The translations under genes and the position numbers were made by a program. Below the pieces are notes generated by a model, which did no database searches, had not been told where the DNA came from, and was given only the letters and a program-made list of their open reading frames with translations. From Citrobacter amalonaticus (GTDB lineage: Bacteria > Pseudomonadota > Gammaproteobacteria > Enterobacterales > Enterobacteriaceae): a DNA stretch of 64,000 nt. Each line of letters starts with the position of its first letter. Within the stretch, counting starts at the first letter, position 1. The stretch lies in assembly GCF_018252635.1 (NCBI RefSeq), contig NZ_JAGTXM010000001.1, positions 122-64,121 of the forward strand. The letters run 5' to 3'. Below, in pieces: positions 1-11,873 of this stretch.

Positions 1-23
1 GAGAGTAGGGAACTGCCAGGCAT
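1..23 (+). rRNA. rrf: 5S rRNA, 3' end only
   Basis: The first 23 bases match the conserved 3' terminus of enterobacterial 5S rRNA, ending in CTGCCAGGCAT. A strong terminator follows ten bases later. In E. coli the rRNA operon at this place is rrnE, upstream of yjaB and metA. The rest of the operon lies outside the window. Confidence 0.93.
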
Positions 24-32
24 CAAACAGTG

Positions 33-64
33 AAAAAGCCCATCCTGACGGATGGGCTTTTTTG
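33..64 (+). terminator. rRNA operon terminator
   Basis: A perfect GC-rich hairpin (AAAAAGCCCATCC, loop TGAC, then the complement) ends in a run of T. It sits just after the 5S rRNA end and is a typical Rho-independent terminator for an rRNA operon. Confidence 0.93.
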
Positions 65-87
65 CGTCTGTAGTAAGCCTGTGACAG

Positions 88-153
88 GTGCGGATAAGCG
101 CAGCGCCATCATGCAGAACGCCGGATGGCGGCTTCGCCTTATCCGGCCTACAG
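88..153. repeat. REP pair (BIME) between rRNA operon and yjaB
   Basis: Two inverted REP palindromes lie here: a GCGGATAAGCGCAGCGCCATC-like arm (trimmed) and a CCGGATGGCGGC...GCCTTATCCGGC arm ending in CTAC. This is the classic enterobacterial REP core. It abuts the 3' end of yjaB. Confidence 0.85.
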
Positions 154-603
154 TCAGAACGAGGCACCCTGATAACGTAAATGCAATAACGGATACGGCT
201 GCCCAGGATCGTCGACCTCTGCGCGCCCCGTCACCCTGAATCCCATCTTCTTATAGAAACCAACGGCTTGTTCATTCTGCTCGTTCACGTTAGTCGTCAA
301 CGCGGGCGCTAGCGAAAGCGCATGCTCAATCAATAACTTACCCACGCCACAGCCCCGAATATAGGGATCAACAAACAGCGCATCCATATGATCTCCAGTG
401 AGCAACATAAACGCGACGGGCTCATCCTGCTCATTAGCTGCAACCCATAAAGGGGCTTCGGGTAAAAATGAGCGGACCAGTTCCTCCAGCTTGATGCGGT
501 ACTCTTTAGACAGAAAATCATGCGTAGCGTCGACCGAACGACACCAGATCGCAATCAGTTTTTCTCCTTCATCATGCCGGGATCGGCGTATGTTAATAAC
601 CAT
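154..603 (-). CDS. yjaB: GNAT-family N-acetyltransferase YjaB
   Basis: A 149-residue single-domain GNAT acetyltransferase, close in length and sequence to E. coli YjaB (147 aa). The acetyl-CoA binding segment (RGCGVGKLL, around residues 83-91) and the C-terminal NEQNEQAVGFYKKMGF motif are visible. E. coli YjaB binds CoA and acetyl-CoA, but its physiological substrate is not known. The gene is divergent from metA and sits in the usual place between the rRNA operon and metA. The start is supported by an AGGAGA ribosome-binding site just upstream on the minus strand. Confidence 0.93.
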   Translation of the reverse strand: MVINIRRSRHDEGEKLIAIWCRSVDATHDFLSKEYRIKLEELVRSFLPEAPLWVAANEQDEPVAFMLLTGDHMDALFVDPYIRGCGVGKLLIEHALSLAPALTTNVNEQNEQAVGFYKKMGFRVTGRAEVDDPGQPYPLLHLRYQGASF

Positions 604-708
604 ATTCTCTCCTTTTCGTTATGCTTATATTCTAACGTATCCGTCGTCGTGAAACTTTCTCACCTTTAACATGCAGGCTCGACATTGCCGTGATTTCTGG
701 GTATCTTC

Positions 709-740
709 AGCTATCTGGATGTCTAAACGTTTAAACGTAT
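709..740 (+). promoter_or_regulatory. MetJ operator (four tandem met boxes) of metA
   Basis: Four contiguous 8-bp units resemble the met box AGACGTCT: AGCTATCT, GGATGTCT, AAACGTTT and AAACGTAT. They end 19 bp before the metA start. MetJ with S-adenosylmethionine binds such arrays and represses metA in E. coli. The site is called from similarity only. Confidence 0.75.
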
Positions 741-759
741 GTAGTGAGGTTATCAGGTT

Positions 760-1689
760 ATGCCGATTCGCGTGCTGGACGAGCTGCCCGCCGTCAATTT
801 CTTACGTGAGGAAAACGTCTTTGTCATGACGACTTCCCGCGCTTCAGGTCAGGAAATTCGTCCGCTAAAGGTACTTATCCTCAATCTGATGCCGAAGAAA
901 ATCGAAACGGAAAATCAGTTTCTACGCCTGCTGTCGAACTCTCCACTACAGGTGGATATTCAACTTCTGCGCATTGATGCTCGTGAATCGCGTAATACAC
1001 CAGCCGAGCATCTGAACAACTTTTACTGTAACTTTGAGGATATCTGCGATCAGAACTTCGATGGCCTGATCGTCACCGGTGCGCCGTTGGGTCTGGTAGA
1101 GTTTAATGACGTTGCCTATTGGCCACAGATCAAACAGGTGCTGGAATGGGCGAAAGATCATGTCACCTCAACGCTGTTTGTCTGTTGGGCGGTTCAGGCC
1201 GCACTCAATATTCTTTACGGTATTCCGAAGCAGACCCGCACTGATAAACTCTCTGGCGTTTATGAGCATCATATTCTTCACCCTCATGCGCTGTTGACGC
1301 GGGGTTTTGATGATTCGTTCCTGGCCCCGCATTCACGCTATGCTGACTTTCCGGCTGCGCTGATTCGTGATTACACCGATCTTGAGATCCTCGCAGAGAC
1401 TGAGAATGGTGATGCCTATCTGTTTGCCAGTAAAGATAAACGCATTGCGTTTGTTACGGGCCATCCGGAATATGACGCTAACACGTTAGGCAGCGAATAT
1501 TTCCGCGATGTGGAAGCGGGATTAAACCCCGACGTCCCGTACAATTATTTCCCGAAAAACGATCCTCAAAACAAACCTCGTGCCACCTGGCGAAGTCACG
1601 GCAATTTGCTATTCACCAACTGGCTCAACTATTACGTTTACCAGATCACGCCATATGATCTGCGTCACATGAATCCTACGCTGGATTAA
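760..1689 (+). CDS. metA: Homoserine O-succinyltransferase MetA
   Basis: The 309-residue cytoplasmic enzyme makes O-succinyl-L-homoserine from homoserine and succinyl-CoA, the first committed step of methionine synthesis. The catalytic Cys lies in [12 protein letters not shown] (about residue 142). The second catalytic pair is His and Glu in FVTGHPEYD (about residues 235 and 237). Length equals E. coli MetA. It is preceded by a GAGG ribosome-binding site and met boxes, and followed by its own terminator. MetA is a thermally labile protein and a known growth-limiting heat target in E. coli. Confidence 0.98.
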   Translation: MPIRVLDELPAVNFLREENVFVMTTSRASGQEIRPLKVLILNLMPKKIETENQFLRLLSNSPLQVDIQLLRIDARESRNTPAEHLNNFYCNFEDICDQNFDGLIVTGAPLGLVEFNDVAYWPQIKQVLEWAKDHVTSTLFVCWAVQAALNILYGIPKQTRTDKLSGVYEHHILHPHALLTRGFDDSFLAPHSRYADFPAALIRDYTDLEILAETENGDAYLFASKDKRIAFVTGHPEYDANTLGSEYFRDVEAGLNPDVPYNYFPKNDPQNKPRATWRSHGNLLFTNWLNYYVYQITPYDLRHMNPTLD

Positions 1690-1733
1690 TCGTCTATCGC
1701 TGACGATCCTAAAGCGTTTCAGCATAGTGAATC

Positions 1734-1756
1734 AGGCACCTTCGGGTGCCTTTTTT
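1734..1756 (+). terminator. metA terminator
   Basis: A hairpin AGGCACC-TTCG-GGTGCC is followed by six T residues, 45 bp after the metA stop codon. The UUCG tetraloop and U-tract make it a strong intrinsic terminator. Confidence 0.93.
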
Positions 1757-1957
1757 ATTTCCGAAATACACTTCAACTTGTGATTAAACTTTATTTTTAT
1801 TGTTATCAATAAGTTAATTGATAATTAAATTAAAAATGGAAATTGTTTTTGATTTTGGTTTTTAAATGAGTAGTCTTAGTTGTGCTGAACGAAAAGCGCA
1901 CAACGATCCTTCGTTCGCATTGGGAAGGCTTTGTTATCAATGACGAGGAGTTACAGA
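1757..1957 (+). promoter_or_regulatory. aceBAK promoter and IclR operator region
   Basis: This AT-rich stretch between metA and aceB contains AAAATGGAAATTGTTTTTG at about 1833-1851. It closely resembles the E. coli aceB operator bound by IclR. The downstream leader, with GCTGAACGAAAAG at about 1881-1893, is also conserved. I infer IclR repression of the glyoxylate operon from here. Binding sites for Cra or IHF cannot be fixed by eye. Confidence 0.65.
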
Positions 1958-3559
1958 ATGAATCAACAGGCAACGACTACCGATGAATTGATCTTTACCA
2001 GGCCCTATGGTGAGCCGGAAGAGCAGATTCTGACCGATGAGGCGGTTGAATTTCTCACTGAACTGGTGGCGCGCTTTACGGCGAAGCGTAATAAGCTGCT
2101 CGCGGCTCGTATTCAGCAGCAGCAGGATATCGACAACGGTATATTGCCTGATTTTATTTCGGAAACAGCTTCCATTCGAAATGGTGAGTGGAAGATTCGC
2201 GGTATCCCGGAGGATTTACAGGATCGTCGGGTCGAAATCACCGGGCCGGTTGAGCGCAAGATGGTCATCAATGCGTTGAACGCAAATGTGAAGGTTTTTA
2301 TGGCCGATTTCGAAGATTCGCTGGCACCGGAATGGAGCAAAGTGATCGACGGGCATATCAACCTGCGTGACGCGGTTAACGGTACCATCAGCTACACCAA
2401 TGAAGCTGGAAAAATTTATCAGCTGAAGCCCGATCCGGCATTACTGATTTGCCGTGTGCGTGGTCTGCATTTGCCGGAAAAACATGTCACCTGGTGCGGT
2501 GAAGCGATCCCCGGCAGCCTGTTCGACTTTGCCCTCTATTTTTTCCATAACTACAAAGCGTTGCTTGCCAAAGGCAGTGGTCCCTATTTCTACCTGCCAA
2601 AAACGCAGGCGTGGCAGGAAGCGGCCTGGTGGAGTGAAGTCTTCAGCTATACCGAAGATCGTTTCAATCTGTCGCGCGGCACGATTAAAGCCACGCTGCT
2701 GATTGAAACCCTGCCGGCCGTATTCCAGATGGACGAAATCCTGCACGCGCTGCGTGACCATATTGTCGGTCTGAACTGCGGCCGCTGGGATTACATTTTC
2801 AGCTATATCAAAACGCTGAAGAATCATCCGGATCGCGTTCTGCCGGACCGCCAGGTGGTGACGATGGATAAGCCCTTCCTTAGCGCCTATTCGCGTCTGC
2901 TGATTAAAACCTGTCACAAACGCGGCGCCTTCGCGATGGGGGGGATGGCGGCATTCATCCCGAGCAAAGACGCTGAACGCAATAATCAGGTACTCAGCAA
3001 GGTGAAAGCGGATAAAGCGCTGGAAGCCAATAACGGCCACGACGGCACGTGGATTGCGCATCCGGGGCTGGCGGATACCGCGATGGCAGTCTTCAACGAG
3101 GTACTCGGCGAGAACAAAAACCAGCTGTTTGTGACCCGTGATGACGATGCGCCGATTACAGCGGAACAACTACTGGCACCGTGTGAAGGCGAGCGTACGG
3201 AAGAGGGGATGCGCGCCAATATTCGCGTTGCGGTGCAGTACATCGAGGCGTGGATCTCCGGTAACGGCTGTGTGCCAATTTACGGTCTGATGGAAGATGC
3301 GGCGACGGCGGAAATTTCCCGTACGTCAATCTGGCAGTGGATCCATCATGAGAAAACCCTGAGCAACGGTAAACCGGTCACTAAGGCGCTGTTCCGCCAG
3401 ATGTTGGCTGAAGAGATGCGCGTCATCCAGGACGAACTGGGTGAACACCGCTACAGCAGCGGCCGTTTTGACGATGCCGCGCGCCTGATGGAACAAATCA
3501 CCACCTCTGACGACTTAATCGATTTCCTGACATTGCCAGGCTACCGCCTGCTGGCGTAA
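1958..3559 (+). CDS. aceB: Malate synthase A AceB
   Basis: Condenses glyoxylate and acetyl-CoA to malate, the second step of the glyoxylate bypass. The 533-residue product matches E. coli malate synthase A over its full length, including VFMADFEDSLAP (active-site Asp/Glu region) and the C-terminal GRFDDAARLMEQ. The chosen ATG has GAGGAG 8 bp upstream and gives the E. coli length. An in-frame TTG at 1931 would only add nine leader-derived residues. It is the first gene of aceBAK, needed for growth on acetate or fatty acids. Confidence 0.97.
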   Translation: MNQQATTTDELIFTRPYGEPEEQILTDEAVEFLTELVARFTAKRNKLLAARIQQQQDIDNGILPDFISETASIRNGEWKIRGIPEDLQDRRVEITGPVERKMVINALNANVKVFMADFEDSLAPEWSKVIDGHINLRDAVNGTISYTNEAGKIYQLKPDPALLICRVRGLHLPEKHVTWCGEAIPGSLFDFALYFFHNYKALLAKGSGPYFYLPKTQAWQEAAWWSEVFSYTEDRFNLSRGTIKATLLIETLPAVFQMDEILHALRDHIVGLNCGRWDYIFSYIKTLKNHPDRVLPDRQVVTMDKPFLSAYSRLLIKTCHKRGAFAMGGMAAFIPSKDAERNNQVLSKVKADKALEANNGHDGTWIAHPGLADTAMAVFNEVLGENKNQLFVTRDDDAPITAEQLLAPCEGERTEEGMRANIRVAVQYIEAWISGNGCVPIYGLMEDAATAEISRTSIWQWIHHEKTLSNGKPVTKALFRQMLAEEMRVIQDELGEHRYSSGRFDDAARLMEQITTSDDLIDFLTLPGYRLLA

Positions 3560-3589
3560 ATGCCCAGGCTATTTTGTTCGCCATTTTGG

Positions 3590-3665
3590 CCCCGGGCAGG
3601 GCTCAAAATCCTCACGTACTATAAGTACGCTCCGGATTTTGCGCGGCTTCCCGTGACCAAACTGC
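3590..3665. repeat. Hairpin element in the aceB-aceA spacer
   Basis: The 142-bp spacer holds an imperfect inverted repeat: AAAATCC and GGATTTT arms flank a perfect inner stem CGTACT-ATA-AGTACG. The unit looks like a dispersed intergenic hairpin of enterobacteria rather than a REP, but I cannot name the family with certainty. A hairpin here could protect or process the transcript between aceB and aceA. Confidence 0.5.
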
Positions 3666-3701
3666 CTTCACCAATAACGCCTGGGAAGCCAGGAGAATAA
3701 T

Positions 3702-5021
3702 ATGGAGCATCTGCACATGAAAACCCGTACCCAACAAATCGAAGAATTACAGAAAGAGTGGACACAACCGCGCTGGGAAGGCATCCGTCGCCCGTACAGC
3801 GCGGAGGACGTGGTGAAATTACGCGGCTCGGTTAACCCGGAATGCACGCTGGCGCAGCTGGGCGCGGCCAAAATGTGGCGTCTGCTGCACGGCGAATCGA
3901 AAAAAGGCTACGTCAACAGCCTCGGCGCGTTAACTGGCGGTCAGGCGTTACAGCAGGCGAAAGCGGGTATCGAAGCCGTTTATCTCTCGGGCTGGCAGGT
4001 CGCGGCCGATGCGAACCTGGCGTCCAGCATGTATCCGGATCAATCGCTCTACCCGGCGAACTCTGTTCCGGCAGTGGTGGATCGGATCAACAATACCTTC
4101 CGCCGTGCGGATCAGATCCAGTGGTCCAGCGGTATCGAACCCAACGATCCGCGCTATGTGGATTACTTCCTGCCGATCGTGGCTGATGCTGAGGCTGGAT
4201 TTGGTGGCGTACTGAATGCGTTTGAGCTGATGAAATCGATGATTGAGGCCGGTGCAGCGGCTGTTCACTTCGAAGATCAGCTGGCCTCGGTGAAGAAATG
4301 TGGTCATATGGGCGGCAAAGTGCTGGTGCCAACTCAGGAAGCAATTCAGAAACTGGTGGCGGCGCGTCTGGCGGCAGACGTCATGGGGGTACCGACGCTG
4401 GTGATCGCCCGTACCGATGCGGATGCAGCGGATCTGATCACCTCCGACTGTGACCCGTACGACAGCGAATTTATTACCGGCGAGCGCACCAGTGAAGGGT
4501 TCTTTCGTACGCATGCCGGCATTGAGCAGGCGATCAGCCGTGGTCTGGCTTACGCTCCGTATGCCGACCTGGTCTGGTGTGAAACCTCCACGCCGGATCT
4601 GGAGCTGGCGAAGCGTTTTGCCGATGCTATTCACGCGAAGTATCCGGGCAAACTGCTGGCTTACAACTGTTCACCGTCGTTCAACTGGCAGAAAAATCTG
4701 GACGATAAGACCATCGCCAGCTTCCAGCAGCAGTTGTCGGATATGGGCTACAAGTACCAGTTCATCACCCTCGCGGGGATCCACAGCATGTGGTTCAACA
4801 TGTTCGACCTCGCGCACTCCTATGCGCAGGGTGAAGGCATGCGCCACTACGTTGAGAAGGTTCAGCAGCCAGAATTTGCGGCGGCTAAAGACGGTTACAC
4901 CTTCGTATCCCATCAGCAGGAAGTGGGGACAGGCTACTTCGATAAAGTCACCACCATCATTCAGGGCGGCACTTCCTCGGTGACCGCGCTGACCGGCTCG
5001 ACTGAAGAATCGCAGTTTTGA
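3702..5021 (+). CDS. aceA: Isocitrate lyase AceA
   Basis: Cleaves isocitrate to glyoxylate and succinate, opening the glyoxylate bypass. The family signature KKCGHMGGK with the catalytic Cys is present, as are the metal-site motif [10 protein letters not shown] and the C-terminal [10 protein letters not shown]. coli AceA is 434 residues and begins MKTRTQQ, which corresponds to an ATG at 3717. I place the start at 3702 (439 residues, extra MEHLH) because AGGAG lies six bases before it, while it is 21 bases from 3717. Either start is possible. Confidence 0.95.
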   Translation: MEHLHMKTRTQQIEELQKEWTQPRWEGIRRPYSAEDVVKLRGSVNPECTLAQLGAAKMWRLLHGESKKGYVNSLGALTGGQALQQAKAGIEAVYLSGWQVAADANLASSMYPDQSLYPANSVPAVVDRINNTFRRADQIQWSSGIEPNDPRYVDYFLPIVADAEAGFGGVLNAFELMKSMIEAGAAAVHFEDQLASVKKCGHMGGKVLVPTQEAIQKLVAARLAADVMGVPTLVIARTDADAADLITSDCDPYDSEFITGERTSEGFFRTHAGIEQAISRGLAYAPYADLVWCETSTPDLELAKRFADAIHAKYPGKLLAYNCSPSFNWQKNLDDKTIASFQQQLSDMGYKYQFITLAGIHSMWFNMFDLAHSYAQGEGMRHYVEKVQQPEFAAAKDGYTFVSHQQEVGTGYFDKVTTIIQGGTSSVTALTGSTEESQF

Positions 5022-5026
5022 TTAAT

Positions 5027-5099
5027 GCCCGGTGGCGCTGCGCTTACCGGGCCTACGAAAGGATGTAGGTCGGATACGCGAATGCGCAATCCGGCATGA
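5027..5099. repeat. REP pair in the aceA-aceK spacer
   Basis: GCCCGGTGGCGCTGCGCTTAC and GTAGGTCGGATACGCGAATG form two facing REP-like palindromes between aceA and aceK. In E. coli, REP sequences in this same spacer are associated with much lower aceK than aceA expression. The same arrangement here suggests conserved discoordinate expression. Confidence 0.85.
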
Positions 5100-6928
<1,829 letters not shown>

Positions 6929-6933
<5 letters not shown>

Positions 6934-7753
6934 GAATCCCGCCGTATGCCAGCGTGACTTCTTTCGCCGCCTTGATCACCATCGCGCCAAACTCCGTCAC
7001 GCGGTCGTCGGTGATACGCGAAATCGGGCCAGAAATAGAGATTGCCGCGAACGGCTCGCGGTGTTCATCATAAATGCATGACGCCACGCAGCGCAGACCG
7101 AGCGCGTGTTCCTCATCATCAAAGGAATAACCGCGTTTGCGGGTCTGGGCGAGATCGTCCTTCAGATGAAGCGGGGAGACCAGCGTCGCGTGGGTGTAAG
7201 CATATAACCCTTTGCGGTGCAGCAATTGCGTCACCTGTTCTTCACTCAACTGCGATAAAAACGCTTTGCCCGCGCCGGAGGCGTGCATTGGCAGCTTACC
7301 GCCAATCGGGGCCGACATGCGCATCAGTTGGGTACACTGTACCTGGTCAATGATAATTGCCTGATGGTCACTCTGATCCAACACCGCCAGATTCACCGTT
7401 TCACCGGAATCTTCCATTAGTTTGCGCAGGATAGGGTGGACGATCGCCAGCAAATTACGGCTCTGTAAAAAGCTGCTACCAACGATGAATGCGTGCGCGC
7501 CTATCGCCCAGTGCCCAAGATCGCCCACCTGCCGCACAAAGCCCTGCTGTTGCATGGTAGTTAGTAAACGGTGGGTAGTGGAATTTGGCAGGCCTGCCTG
7601 CTGTGCCAGTTCGGTCAACGCCACGCTGCCGTTGGATTCTGCTATCCATTCCAGCAGTTTCAATCCACGGGTTAACGACTGAACCTGTCCGGCGGCGGGG
7701 GCGGTTGTCGTGGCGGGTTTTCTGCCGCGTTTGGCGGGAACGGGTGCAACCAT
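6929..7753 (-). CDS. iclR: Acetate operon repressor IclR
   Basis: A 274-residue IclR-family repressor of aceBAK with the same length as E. coli IclR. An N-terminal winged HTH (about residues 28-85, with VALTELAQQAGLPNSTTHRLL) is followed by the effector domain containing HASGAGKAFLSQL and the GLRCVAS segment. In E. coli, glyoxylate relieves and pyruvate favours repression. The gene is convergent with aceK. E. coli has arpA between aceK and iclR, and here that gene is missing. Confidence 0.97.
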
Positions 7754-7775
7754 AGCGGACTCCTTTTCTGTATCG

Positions 7776-7790
7776 TGGAAATCATTTTCG
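7776..7790 (-). promoter_or_regulatory. Putative IclR autoregulatory operator
   Basis: TGGAAATCATTTTCG lies 22-37 bp upstream of the iclR start and resembles the palindromic IclR box TGGAAATNATTTCCA. IclR is known to repress its own gene in E. coli. Confidence 0.6.
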
Positions 7791-7948
7791 TTTTATTCAA
7801 TTATAATGCAAGTAGTCTTGTACTGATCGGATGAGTGAAGCTGAACATGTCTCATGTTGCCCGTTGTTCTCTTTTCCGCCTCTCAGGTTTATGCCAGTAT
7901 GACCTGTTGAGTTTTATTCGGTCTGGTTGAGCGTTGGCGGGAGCAAGT

Positions 7949-10900
7949 GTGAGCAGCAAAGTTGAACAACTGCGTGCGCAGTTAAATGAACGTATTCTGG
8001 TGCTGGACGGCGGCATGGGCACGATGATCCAGAGCTACCGTCTGAGTGAAGAGGATTTCCGTGGTGAACGCTTTGCCGACTGGCCCTGCGATCTGAAAGG
8101 CAACAATGACCTGCTGGTGCTGAGTAAGCCAGAGGTGATCGCCGCCATTCACAACGCGTACTTTGACGCGGGCGCGGACATCATTGAAACCAACACCTTC
8201 AACTCCACCCCTATTGCGATGGCGGATTACCAGATGGAATCCCTGTCGGCAGAGATCAACTTTGCCGCCGCGAAACTGGCACGCGCCTGTGCCGATGAGT
8301 GGACCGCACGTACCCCGGAAAAACCGCGCTATGTTGCGGGCGTTCTTGGCCCAACCAACCGGACCGCATCGATCTCGCCGGATGTGAATGACCCGGCATT
8401 CCGTAATATTACCTTTGATCAGCTGGTGGCCGCTTACCGCGAATCCACCAAAGCGCTGGTGGAAGGCGGCAGTGACCTGATTTTAATTGAAACGGTCTTT
8501 GATACGCTGAACGCGAAAGCGGCGATTTTCGCGGTTAAAGAAGAGCTGGAAGCGCTGGGCGTCGACCTGCCGATTATGATTTCCGGTACCATCACTGATG
8601 CTTCAGGCCGTACGCTTTCCGGGCAGACGACAGAGGCGTTTTATAACTCCCTGCGCCATGCCGAACCCCTCACCTTTGGTCTCAACTGTGCGCTGGGGCC
8701 GGATGAACTGCGCCAGTATGTGCAGGAACTGTCCCGCATTGCTGAATGCTATGTGACTGCGCACCCGAATGCCGGATTGCCCAACGCCTTTGGTGAATAC
8801 GATCTGGATGCCGATACGATGGCGGGTCAGATCCGTGAATGGGCCGAAGCGGGGTTTCTGAATATCGTCGGCGGCTGCTGTGGCACCACGCCTGCACACA
8901 TTGCGGCGATGAGCCGCGCGGTGGAAGGATTGCCTCCGCGCCAGTTGCCGGAAATCCCGGTCGCCTGCCGTCTGTCTGGCCTTGAGCCGCTCAATATCGG
9001 TGATGACAGCCTGTTTGTGAACGTCGGCGAACGGACCAACGTCACCGGCTCCGCCAAATTTAAGCGCCTGATCAAAGAAGAAAAATACAGCGAAGCGCTG
9101 GATGTTGCCCGTCAGCAGGTCGAAAGTGGCGCGCAGATTATTGATATCAACATGGATGAAGGGATGCTCGACGCCGAAGCGGCGATGGTGCGTTTCCTCA
9201 ACCTGATCGCTGGTGAGCCGGACATTGCCCGCGTACCGATCATGATCGACTCCTCAAAATGGGAAGTCATCGAAAAAGGGCTAAAGTGCATCCAGGGGAA
9301 AGGCATTGTTAACTCCATCTCGATGAAAGAGGGCGTTGAGATCTTCACCCATCATGCGAAGCTGCTGCGTCGCTATGGTGCGGCAGTGGTGGTGATGGCC
9401 TTTGATGAACAGGGCCAGGCGGATACCCGCGCGCGTAAAATCGAGATTTGCCGTCGGGCGTACAAGATCCTCACTGAAGAGGTGGGTTTCCCACCAGAAG
9501 ACATCATTTTCGACCCGAATATTTTCGCAGTAGCAACCGGGATCGACGAGCACAACAACTACGCGCAGGACTTTATCGGCGCCTGTGAAGACATCAAACG
9601 CGAACTGCCGCATGCGCTGATCTCCGGCGGCGTGTCCAACGTTTCGTTCTCGTTTCGTGGAAACGATCCGGTGCGTGAAGCGATTCATGCGGTTTTCCTT
9701 TACTACGCCATCCGCAACGGCATGGACATGGGGATTGTTAACGCCGGTCAACTGGCGATATACGACGATCTTCCCGCAGAGCTGCGGGATGCGGTAGAGG
9801 ATGTGATCCTCAACCGGCGTGATGATGGCACCGAGCGACTGCTGGAGCTGGCGGAGAGATATCGCGGCAGCAAGACCGATGAGACGGCTAACGCTCAACT
9901 GGCGGAGTGGCGCACCTGGGAGGTCAATAAACGCCTCGAATATTCTCTGGTCAAAGGTATCACCGAGTTTATCGAGCAGGACACCGAAGAAGCGCGCCAG
10001 CAGGCCACCCGACCGATCGAGGTTATCGAAGGGCCACTGATGGACGGCATGAACGTAGTCGGCGACCTGTTTGGCGAAGGAAAAATGTTCCTGCCGCAGG
10101 TGGTGAAATCCGCCCGCGTAATGAAACAGGCGGTGGCGTATCTGGAGCCGTTTATTGAAGCCAGCAAAGAGAAAGGCTCCAGCAATGGCAAAATGGTGAT
10201 CGCCACCGTGAAGGGCGATGTCCACGATATCGGCAAGAACATCGTTGGCGTGGTCCTGCAATGTAACAACTACGAAATCGTCGATCTGGGCGTGATGGTG
10301 CCTGCGGAGAAAATCCTCCGAACCGCGAAAGAGGTGAATGCGGATCTGATAGGCCTTTCTGGGCTGATTACCCCGTCGCTGGACGAAATGGTCAACGTGG
10401 CGAAAGAGATGGAACGTCAGGGCTTCACCATTCCGTTGCTGATTGGCGGTGCAACGACGTCGAAAGCGCATACGGCGGTGAAAATCGAACAGAACTACAG
10501 CGGTCCGACGGTATACGTGCAGAACGCTTCGCGCACCGTCGGTGTGGTTGCCGCGTTGCTTTCTGATACTCAGCGCGATGATTTCGTCGCCCGTACCCGT
10601 AAAGAGTATGAAACCGTGCGCATCCAGCATGGGCGTAAGAAACCGCGCACGCCGCCGGTGACGCTTGCCGCCGCACGTGAAAACGATCTGGCATTCGACT
10701 GGGAAAGCTATACCCCGCCAGTGGCGCATCGTCTGGGGGTGCAGGAGGTTGAAGCCAGCATCGAAACGCTGCGTAATTACATTGACTGGACGCCGTTCTT
10801 TATGACCTGGTCGCTGGCCGGGAAATATCCGCGCATTCTGGAAGATGAGGTGGTCGGCGTTGAGGCGCAGCGTCTGTTCAACGATGCCAACGACATGCTG

Positions 10901-11632
10901 GATAAACTGAGCGCGGAGAAGGCGCTGAATCCGCGCGGCGTGGTGGGGCTGTTCCCGGCAAATCGCGTGGGCGATGATATAGAAATCTATCGTGACGAAA
11001 CGCGAACGCATGTGTTGACGGTCAGTCATCATCTGCGACAGCAGACTGAAAAAGTGGGCTTTGCTAACTACTGCCTGTCTGACTTTGTCGCGCCGAAGCT
11101 CTCCGGTAAAGCGGACTACATCGGAGCTTTTGCGGTGACCGGCGGTCTGGAGGAAGACGCGCTGGCGGATGCGTTTGAAGCGCAGCACGATGATTACAAT
11201 AAAATCATGGTGAAAGCGCTAGCCGACCGTCTGGCGGAAGCCTTCGCGGAATACCTGCATGAGCGTGTGCGTAAAGTATACTGGGGTTACGCTCCAAACG
11301 AGAATCTCAGTAATGAGGAACTGATCCGCGAAAACTACCAGGGCATTCGCCCGGCGCCAGGGTATCCGGCCTGCCCGGAGCACACCGAGAAAGGCACCAT
11401 CTGGCAGTTGCTGGAAGTGGAAAAACATACCGGTATGAAGCTCACAGAGTCTTACGCCATGTGGCCTGGCGCATCGGTCTCCGGCTGGTATTTCAGCCAT
11501 CCGGACAGTAAGTACTACGCAGTGGCGCAGATTCAGCGCGATCAGGTAGAAGACTACGCGTTCCGTAAAGGGATGAGCGTTTCTGAAGTTGAACGCTGGC
11601 TGGCCCCAAATCTGGGTTATGATGCTGATTAA
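7949..11632 (+). CDS. metH: Cobalamin-dependent methionine synthase MetH
   Basis: Transfers a methyl group from methyltetrahydrofolate through methylcobalamin to homocysteine. The 1227 residues match E. coli MetH in length. Domains in order: homocysteine/zinc barrel (GGCCGTTP), folate-binding barrel ([11 protein letters not shown]), cobalamin module with the [11 protein letters not shown] motif carrying the lower axial His, and the C-terminal SAM reactivation domain ([12 protein letters not shown]). The GTG at 7949 gives the MSSKVEQL N-terminus known for E. coli. A TTG five codons upstream is less likely. Confidence 0.97.
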   Translation: MSSKVEQLRAQLNERILVLDGGMGTMIQSYRLSEEDFRGERFADWPCDLKGNNDLLVLSKPEVIAAIHNAYFDAGADIIETNTFNSTPIAMADYQMESLSAEINFAAAKLARACADEWTARTPEKPRYVAGVLGPTNRTASISPDVNDPAFRNITFDQLVAAYRESTKALVEGGSDLILIETVFDTLNAKAAIFAVKEELEALGVDLPIMISGTITDASGRTLSGQTTEAFYNSLRHAEPLTFGLNCALGPDELRQYVQELSRIAECYVTAHPNAGLPNAFGEYDLDADTMAGQIREWAEAGFLNIVGGCCGTTPAHIAAMSRAVEGLPPRQLPEIPVACRLSGLEPLNIGDDSLFVNVGERTNVTGSAKFKRLIKEEKYSEALDVARQQVESGAQIIDINMDEGMLDAEAAMVRFLNLIAGEPDIARVPIMIDSSKWEVIEKGLKCIQGKGIVNSISMKEGVEIFTHHAKLLRRYGAAVVVMAFDEQGQADTRARKIEICRRAYKILTEEVGFPPEDIIFDPNIFAVATGIDEHNNYAQDFIGACEDIKRELPHALISGGVSNVSFSFRGNDPVREAIHAVFLYYAIRNGMDMGIVNAGQLAIYDDLPAELRDAVEDVILNRRDDGTERLLELAERYRGSKTDETANAQLAEWRTWEVNKRLEYSLVKGITEFIEQDTEEARQQATRPIEVIEGPLMDGMNVVGDLFGEGKMFLPQVVKSARVMKQAVAYLEPFIEASKEKGSSNGKMVIATVKGDVHDIGKNIVGVVLQCNNYEIVDLGVMVPAEKILRTAKEVNADLIGLSGLITPSLDEMVNVAKEMERQGFTIPLLIGGATTSKAHTAVKIEQNYSGPTVYVQNASRTVGVVAALLSDTQRDDFVARTRKEYETVRIQHGRKKPRTPPVTLAAARENDLAFDWESYTPPVAHRLGVQEVEASIETLRNYIDWTPFFMTWSLAGKYPRILEDEVVGVEAQRLFNDANDMLDKLSAEKALNPRGVVGLFPANRVGDDIEIYRDETRTHVLTVSHHLRQQTEKVGFANYCLSDFVAPKLSGKADYIGAFAVTGGLEEDALADAFEAQHDDYNKIMVKALADRLAEAFAEYLHERVRKVYWGYAPNENLSNEELIRENYQGIRPAPGYPACPEHTEKGTIWQLLEVEKHTGMKLTESYAMWPGASVSGWYFSHPDSKYYAVAQIQRDQVEDYAFRKGMSVSEVERWLAPNLGYDAD

Positions 11633-11663
11633 TTCATAAAATTGTCATCTTTCCTTACAACTA

Positions 11664-11695
11664 ACAGGGTGCTTACCGGGCACCCTGTCTCTTTC
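11664..11695 (+). terminator. metH terminator
   Basis: A nine-base-pair stem ACAGGGTGC/GCACCCTGT with a seven-base loop is followed by a T-rich stretch, 31 bp after the metH stop codon. Confidence 0.75.
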
Positions 11696-11787
11696 TTGCG
11701 TTTAAACCCTTATACTGGAAGAAGGCTCATGAGCGTGGCTTGCCGGTTGGCGGCGTAAACGTCTTAATCCGCCTGCCGGGATTCTTT

Positions 11788-11819
11788 GTAGGCCTGATGA
11801 GCGCAGCGTCATCAGGCAT
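11788..11819. repeat. Single REP upstream of yjbB
   Basis: One REP palindrome, GTAGGCCTGATGAGCGCAGC and its mirror arm, lies between metH and yjbB. Confidence 0.8.
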
Positions 11820-11873
11820 GATACCGACGCGATGAGTCTCGGGAACCTATAACAATAAGGAGTACCTGATTCC

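Noticed and set aside
2441-3169. 242-codon frame antisense to aceB
   Set aside because: Shadow of a certain gene; no independent evidence.
9281-11188. 635-codon open frame antisense to metH
   Set aside because: It is the complement of a conserved GC-rich coding region with no ribosome-binding site and no domain; metH is certain on the other strand.
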